From the NCBI GenBank assembly GCA_012842325.1, contig DUTA01000017.1:1-9960 (forward strand): a stretch of DNA of 9,960 nucleotides, written 5' to 3'. How positions within the stretch are numbered: the first letter of the stretch is position 1; every line of letters starts with the position of its first letter. Below, piece by piece: positions 6,348 to 9,960 of this stretch. This DNA comes from Bacillota bacterium (lineage in GTDB: Bacteria > Bacillota > DTU030). The position numbers and the translations under genes were made by a program. The notes beneath the pieces are model-generated. The model did not search any database and was not told the origin of the DNA. It saw only the letters and a program-made list of their open reading frames with translations.

Positions 6348-6376
6348 TTTACATATAAATTAAATGATATAATAAT
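6348..6376 (+). promoter_or_regulatory. Possible promoter for the DUF2508-ddl unit
   Basis: TTTACA (6348-6353, 5 of 6 to the -35 consensus) precedes an AT-rich stretch. This contains a perfect TATAAT (6368-6373, spacing only 14) and an overlapping AATAAT (6371-6376, spacing 17). Which -10 is used is unclear, but this is the only AT-rich segment before the unit. Confidence 0.45.
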
Positions 6377-6419
6377 AATTGTCAGGATCCTCTACCGCAA
6401 TAGGGAGGAGGAGAAGTCC

Positions 6420-6686
6420 GTGCCAGCCCGCGTCGAAAGGGACAGTGAAGATCTTTGTTGCCTTGTCCAAGGGGCACGGGAAGAGTGGCAGCATGCCCAC
6501 AGCTATTTTGACTGGGTTACGGAACCGGGACTCATCGATTATGCCATCTATTGGTCCCTGGCCGCCCAAAGCCGCTACCTTTACCTCTTGCAGCTGGCAA
6601 AAAAGAGTGGCATCACCCTGTCTTGGGACGAAGTCTTCCGCTTTTCCCTGGCCGGGGAAGGAAAACGCAGCAACAACCCTGGTTGA
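6420..6686 (+). CDS. DUF2508 family small protein
   Basis: An 88-aa soluble, probably helical protein. The core EEWQHAHSYFDWVTEPGLID (21-40), followed by YAIYWSLAAQSRYLYLLQLA (41-60), fits the DUF2508 family (YaaL type), whose members combine a basic/acidic first helix, a 'V-t-P-x-LID-AIY' turn and a tyrosine-rich second helix. The molecular function is unknown. In many Firmicutes the family lies next to recR and bofA; here it instead precedes the D-Ala-D-Ala ligase gene by 41 bp. The start is GTG 6420, set by a very strong GGGAGGAGGAG (6403-6413). The tail after residue 66 is probably disordered. The two genes share no intervening terminator and are probably co-transcribed. Family assignment rests on motif recall, not on a search. 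Confidence 0.78.
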   Translation: MPARVERDSEDLCCLVQGAREEWQHAHSYFDWVTEPGLIDYAIYWSLAAQSRYLYLLQLAKKSGITLSWDEVFRFSLAGEGKRSNNPG

Positions 6687-6727
6687 GTTCGGTGAGGTTT
6701 GCAGGGAACTGAGAAGGGGGATTTGTT

Positions 6728-7771
6728 ATGAAGAAACTTAAAGTTGGCATCATCTTCGGTGGCCGGTCGGGGGAACACGAAGTTTCTCTCATGTCAGCTA
6801 CTTCGGTCCTCAATTATCTTGATAAGGACAAGTACGAACCCATTCCCATCGGTATCACCAAGGAAGGGCGCTGGCTTACTGCCGGCAACCCCCTGGAGGC
6901 TCTTAAAAGGGGCAACATACAGGGGGCAGGGTCTCTGCCTGTAGATTTGTTGGAAAAACTCGATGTGGTCTTTCCTGTCCTCCACGGTCCCTATGGTGAA
7001 GATGGCACAATCCAGGGACTCTTTGAAATGTTAAATCTTCCCTATGTCGGCGCCGGGGTCATAGGCTCCGCCATCGGTATGGACAAAAAGATCATGAAAA
7101 AACTCTTCCGGGAAACGGGACTGCCGGTCGTGGAATTTGTCACCTTCCTGCGCCGGGAATGGGAAGAGGACAGGGCCGCTGTTATCAGCGGCATCGAGGA
7201 AGAGATTGGCTATCCGGCCTTTGTCAAACCCGTTACCCTTGGTTCCAGCGTCGGGGTCAGCAAGGTCACGGGCCGGGTGGAGCTGGAAGAGGCTATAGAG
7301 CTGGCCTGCAAGTTTGACTGGGAAATAATGGTCGAAAAATATATTAACTGCCGCGAAATTGAGTGCAGTGTCCTGGGGAACGATAAACCCCAGGCCTCCC
7401 TGCCCGGTGAAATAGTCCCTCACCTGGAATTCTACAACTATGAGGCCAAGTATACCGATGGTAAATCGGATTTCTACCTCCCGGCTCCCCTGTCGCCGGA
7501 GAAAACTGAGGAAATTCGGGATTATGCCATAAAGGCTTTCCTGGCGGTGAAGGCCTGTGGCATGGCCAGGGTTGATTTTTTCCTCGCCAAGGACACTGAG
7601 CAAGTCTACGTCAATGAGTTGAATACAATACCCGGCTTTACCCATCTGAGTATGTATCCGAAAATGTGGGAAGTATCGGGGCTCAAATACCCGGACTTAA
7701 TCGACAGGTTAATTGACCTGGCCCTGGAGCGTTTTGCCGATAAGCAGCGCAACCAGGTAAACTGGCGCTGA
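6728..7771 (+). CDS. ddl: D-alanine--D-alanine ligase
   Basis: This cytosolic ATP-grasp enzyme joins two D-alanines to make the dipeptide for peptidoglycan precursors (added by MurF). It is 347 aa, normal for the family. The N-terminal substrate motif GGRSGEHEVS includes E16; HGPYGEDGTIQG is at 86-97; the glycine/serine loop GSSVGVS (172-178) covers ATP; R281, D283 (ARVDFF), E297 and N299 (VNELNTIPGF) are the phosphate and Mg ligands. The omega loop reads FYNYEAKY with Y242. This Tyr is the mark of D-Ala-D-Ala rather than D-Ala-D-Lac ligases, so intrinsic vancomycin-type resistance is not suggested. ATG 6728 follows AAGGGGG by seven bases. It shares an upstream region with the DUF2508 gene and ends before an inverted repeat with a T-run. 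Confidence 0.98.
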   Translation: MKKLKVGIIFGGRSGEHEVSLMSATSVLNYLDKDKYEPIPIGITKEGRWLTAGNPLEALKRGNIQGAGSLPVDLLEKLDVVFPVLHGPYGEDGTIQGLFEMLNLPYVGAGVIGSAIGMDKKIMKKLFRETGLPVVEFVTFLRREWEEDRAAVISGIEEEIGYPAFVKPVTLGSSVGVSKVTGRVELEEAIELACKFDWEIMVEKYINCREIECSVLGNDKPQASLPGEIVPHLEFYNYEAKYTDGKSDFYLPAPLSPEKTEEIRDYAIKAFLAVKACGMARVDFFLAKDTEQVYVNELNTIPGFTHLSMYPKMWEVSGLKYPDLIDRLIDLALERFADKQRNQVNWR

Positions 7772-7803
7772 CAGGCCATTGCCACCGCGTGGTTGCCAGG
7801 AAG

Positions 7804-7837
7804 GGCAGGAAAGAGGCACCTGCTCTTTTTTCCTGCC
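7804..7837 (+). terminator. Probable terminator after ddl
   Basis: GGCAGGAAAGAG (7804-7815) is complementary to CTCTTTTTTCCTGCC (7823-7837) apart from three extra T residues. The short inner AGAG/CTCT hairpin followed by six T gives a terminator core, and the outer arms can extend it. A second small hairpin TGCCGG/CCGGCA (7834-7839/7847-7852) overlaps the end. Confidence 0.6.
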
Positions 7838-7914
7838 GGTTTACCGCCGGCAATAAGTCCGGGTCCCAGGCAAGAGCCACCGTCCCTTAACTCCGGGAAA
7901 GGGGGTAATAGGCT

Positions 7915-9051
7915 GTGCTGCGTATATTATCCAATGGGCAACAAACACTAGAGGAAAACAGGGGAAAAAACTCTGGCCGGGGGGATGGCAACTTGGCGTG
8001 GGTGGACTTGCTCCGCCGCCTTGCCGGGGAACAGGGGGTCTCGGGAAGGGAGGCAAAGGTTGCCCGGCTCCTTTCCGAAACCCTGGGTCCCCTGGCCGAT
8101 GCGGTGGAAAGGGATCAATTGGGCAACGTCATCGCCCTAAAAAAGGGGGAAGGGCCCGACCCCCATCCCAGGGTAATGCTGGCTGCCCACATGGATGAAA
8201 TCGGTCTGATGGTCACCCAGGTGCTGGAGGGGGGTTTTTTGCGCTTCACCCCGGTGGGAGGGATTGACCTGCGGATACTTCCAGGACAGGAGGTTATTGT
8301 CCATGGTTTGCGGCCCCTGCGGGGTGTTATCGGGGCAAAACCGCCCCACCTGCAGGAACCGGGGGAAAGGAAAGAAGCTGTTGCTGAAGAGGAACTGTAC
8401 ATAGACACGGGCTACAGCGGAGAGGAAGAGCTGGCGGAAATTGTGCCCCTGGGCACCATGGTAACCATAGAAAGGGATTTAGAGACCCTGGCCAATGACC
8501 TGGTCGCCGGCAAGGCCCTGGACAACAGGGCCGGGGTGACTGTCCTGGCTGCCTGCTTCCAGGAATTGACCCGGCTGAAACACAGGGCCGATGTCTATGG
8601 GGTGGCCACGGTCCAGGAGGAAGTCGGGGTGAGGGGAGCGATGGTCAGCTCCTATGGTCTTGCCCCCCACCTGGCCATTGTTATCGATGTGTGCCACGGC
8701 GATATGCCCGGCGTGGCCGAGGATGAAGGCTTTCCCCTGGGCAAGGGTCCGGCCATCGGCCTTGGCCCCCACGTTCACCCCCGGCTCTTCGCGGCCTTAA
8801 CGGAAACGGCCCAGAGGATAGGGGTTAACTATCAGGTGGAACCTTCGCCGACTCCAGGCGGTACCGATGCCTGGGCCATTCTGATTGCCCGGAAAGGTGT
8901 ACCCACCGCCCTGGTTTCCCTGCCCCTGCGGTACATGCATACTGCGGTGGAAACCCTTTCCCTCAAGGATCTTAAGGAAACCGCGCGGCTCCTTGCCGCC
9001 TTTATCCAGGGACTGGAGCCTGCTTTTGTGGAGGGATTGGCGAGCTATTAA
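7915..9051 (+). CDS. M42 family metallopeptidase (aminopeptidase), copy 2
   Basis: A second M42 aminopeptidase paralogue, 378 aa from GTG 7915 (AAAGGGGG at 7898-7905). All catalytic positions are kept: H92 and D94 (AAHMDEIGL), D203 (KALDNRAG), E235-E236 (TVQEEVGVRGA), D258 (VIDVCHGDMPG), H342 (RYMHTAVE), plus PGGTDAW (314-320). It shares with copy 1 the block GAKPPHL and the general plan but is clearly diverged, so this is an old duplication. The first 26 residues are polar and have no counterpart in copy 1; a TTG at 7993 behind GGGGGG (7979-7984) would give a family-length start (AWVDLLRRLAG) and may be the true one. The promoter is not obvious in the 140 bases after ddl. The next M42 gene begins immediately downstream, apparently overlapping its end. 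Confidence 0.93.
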   Translation: MLRILSNGQQTLEENRGKNSGRGDGNLAWVDLLRRLAGEQGVSGREAKVARLLSETLGPLADAVERDQLGNVIALKKGEGPDPHPRVMLAAHMDEIGLMVTQVLEGGFLRFTPVGGIDLRILPGQEVIVHGLRPLRGVIGAKPPHLQEPGERKEAVAEEELYIDTGYSGEEELAEIVPLGTMVTIERDLETLANDLVAGKALDNRAGVTVLAACFQELTRLKHRADVYGVATVQEEVGVRGAMVSSYGLAPHLAIVIDVCHGDMPGVAEDEGFPLGKGPAIGLGPHVHPRLFAALTETAQRIGVNYQVEPSPTPGGTDAWAILIARKGVPTALVSLPLRYMHTAVETLSLKDLKETARLLAAFIQGLEPAFVEGLASY

Positions 9052-9111
9052 AAGAGCTTTCCGAAGCCTTTGGCCCGCCGGGGCAGGAGGATGAAGTCCG
9101 CAATCTCATCC
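9042..9111 (+). pseudogene. Out-of-frame N-terminal segment of M42 copy 3
   Basis: Read from 9042 in the frame of GAG-CTA-TTA, the DNA encodes ELLKELSEAFGPPGQEDEVR and then NLI, the expected N-terminus of an M42 peptidase (compare LLRKLTGATGIPGYEGEIRQ in copy 1). This frame stops at 9141. The rest of the protein continues in the +1 frame from ATC 9112 (IREKIAPHVD). Only one base separates the two frames at 9108-9114. The segment has no ATG, GTG, TTG or CTG start before the upstream stop at 8973; only ATT 9036 is available. It is either a decayed 5' end, a sequence error or an unusual recoding. Confidence 0.6.
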
Positions 9112-9960
9112 ATCAGGGAAAAGATTGCTCCCCACGTCGATAGAACCTGGACCGATACCATGGGAAATCTCTATGCAGAAAAAAAGAGCCGGGCTGCCAA
9201 TGGACCCCGGGTAATGCTGGCCGCCCATATGGATGAGGTTGCCCTCATGATAACCAGGATCGACCCCAAAGGTTTATTATACTTTAAAACCCTGGGGGGA
9301 ATAGACCGGCGGGTCCTCCCCGCCAAGCCGGTGATCATTGGCCGCCGGCGGGTGCCGGGGGTCATCGGCACCAAGGCAGTCCATCTTTTGGAACCGGAGG
9401 AAAGCGGGAGGGCTGTGCCCCTGCGGGAGTTATATATCGATATCGGGGCCAAAAACAAAGAGGAAGCAGAGAAGCTGGTGACGGTAGGGGAGGGGGCCGT
9501 TTTTCAATCCCGCTTCTGCACCCTCGGCGGCAACCGGGTCAGGGGCAAGGCCCTGGACAACAGGGCCGGCTGCTCTGCCCTGGTGGAACTCCTCCAATAT
9601 GAATACCCGGTGTCCCTGACGGCCGTCTTTACCGTCCAGGAGGAAGTGGGTTTGCGGGGAGCCCGAATCGCAGCCTACAATCTGAAACCAGATTTGGCCC
9701 TGGTTCTGGAAACAACCACGGCCGGCGACGTACCCGGGGCAAAACCCCATCAGGTATCAACCCGCCTCGGCCAGGGGCCGGCCCTCACCATAATGGATCG
9801 GACCCTCATTGCCCACCGCCAACTCCTTACCGCCCTGGAGGAAACGGCCCGAAGGCTGGACAAACCCTACCAGTGGAAGCAATCTGCTACCGGCGGCACC
9901 GACGGTGGAGCCATCCACTTAACGGGGGCCGGAATTCCCACAGCCGTTGTCGCCGTGCCC
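9091..9960 (+). CDS. M42 family metallopeptidase, copy 3, 5'-frameshifted and cut by window end
   Basis: An open frame of 290 codons from ATG 9091 runs past the window. It carries the M42 core: H46 and D48 (AAHMDEVAL), VIGTKAVHLLEPEE in the PDZ-like region, D156 (KALDNRAG), E184-E185 (TVQEEVGLRGA), E207 in VLETTTAGDVPG where copies 1 and 2 have Asp, and GGTDGG (268-273). The C-terminal histidine motif lies beyond the window. Compared with copies 1 and 2 the start is truncated: the missing N-terminus lies just upstream in another frame. ATG 9091 is directly preceded by AGGAGG (9085-9090), too close for normal initiation. If intact elsewhere it would form a tandem pair with copy 2; M42 paralogues can form mixed complexes. 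As shown, the gene may be inactive. Confidence 0.8.
   Translation, partial: MKSAISSIREKIAPHVDRTWTDTMGNLYAEKKSRAANGPRVMLAAHMDEVALMITRIDPKGLLYFKTLGGIDRRVLPAKPVIIGRRRVPGVIGTKAVHLLEPEESGRAVPLRELYIDIGAKNKEEAEKLVTVGEGAVFQSRFCTLGGNRVRGKALDNRAGCSALVELLQYEYPVSLTAVFTVQEEVGLRGARIAAYNLKPDLALVLETTTAGDVPGAKPHQVSTRLGQGPALTIMDRTLIAHRQLLTALEETARRLDKPYQWKQSATGGTDGGAIHLTGAGIPTAVVAVP

Noticed and set aside
7031..7645. 204-aa minus-strand frame inside ddl
   Set aside because: It is the antisense of a certain gene with no recognisable family and no ribosome site.
6728..7771. D-Ala-D-Lac (vancomycin-resistance type) ligase
   Set aside because: The omega loop YEAKY keeps the Tyr typical of D-Ala-D-Ala ligases, and no van genes are nearby.
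8885..9094. 69-aa + strand frame across the end of M42 copy 2
   Set aside because: It is in a third frame, unrelated to the M42 N-terminal segment, and shows no family features.

Overview
The window reads as chromosomal DNA of a Gram-positive, probably spore-forming member of the Clostridia, most like the GC-rich thermophilic lineages (Moorella/Peptococcaceae type). This is inferred from the gene families present (DUF5317, DUF2508, DUF554, M42 peptidases, short class 1B SpeD), strong purine-rich Shine-Dalgarno sites, frequent GTG/TTG starts, and GC-rich genes separated by AT-rich promoters with U-tract terminators. The species cannot be fixed from the sequence. All recognised genes lie on the + strand; no mobile element, CRISPR array or replication origin is visible.

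Layout. 1-145: no protein gene, but nested complementary segments suggest a structured RNA. 145-315: promoter, tRNA-Pro(GGG) with encoded CCA, and a clear terminator. 403-2583: a large membrane protein of unknown function joining a degenerate alkaline-phosphatase-like domain to a multi-helix C-terminal half. 2670-3180: promoter, speD (S-adenosylmethionine decarboxylase) and a terminator-like hairpin. 3106-3318: a gene-free leader holding a -10 box overlapped by a Fur/PerR-like palindrome. 3319-5471: a compact unit of M42 aminopeptidase, gamma-carbonic-anhydrase-like protein and DUF5317 membrane protein, closed by a terminator at 5522-5562. 5636-6316: DUF554 membrane protein. 6420-7771: a DUF2508 small protein and D-alanine--D-alanine ligase. 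7915-9960: two further M42 genes in tandem; the second has a broken 5' end and runs off the window.

Functionally this is mostly housekeeping: translation (tRNA), polyamine synthesis (SpeD), cell-wall precursor synthesis (Ddl), peptide turnover (three M42 paralogues) and several poorly understood conserved proteins. No convincing new multi-gene system is seen. The points most worth a second look are the putative structured RNA before the tRNA, the fused pseudo-phosphatase/membrane protein, the +1 frameshift in the third M42 gene, and the palindrome over the promoter of the first M42 gene.
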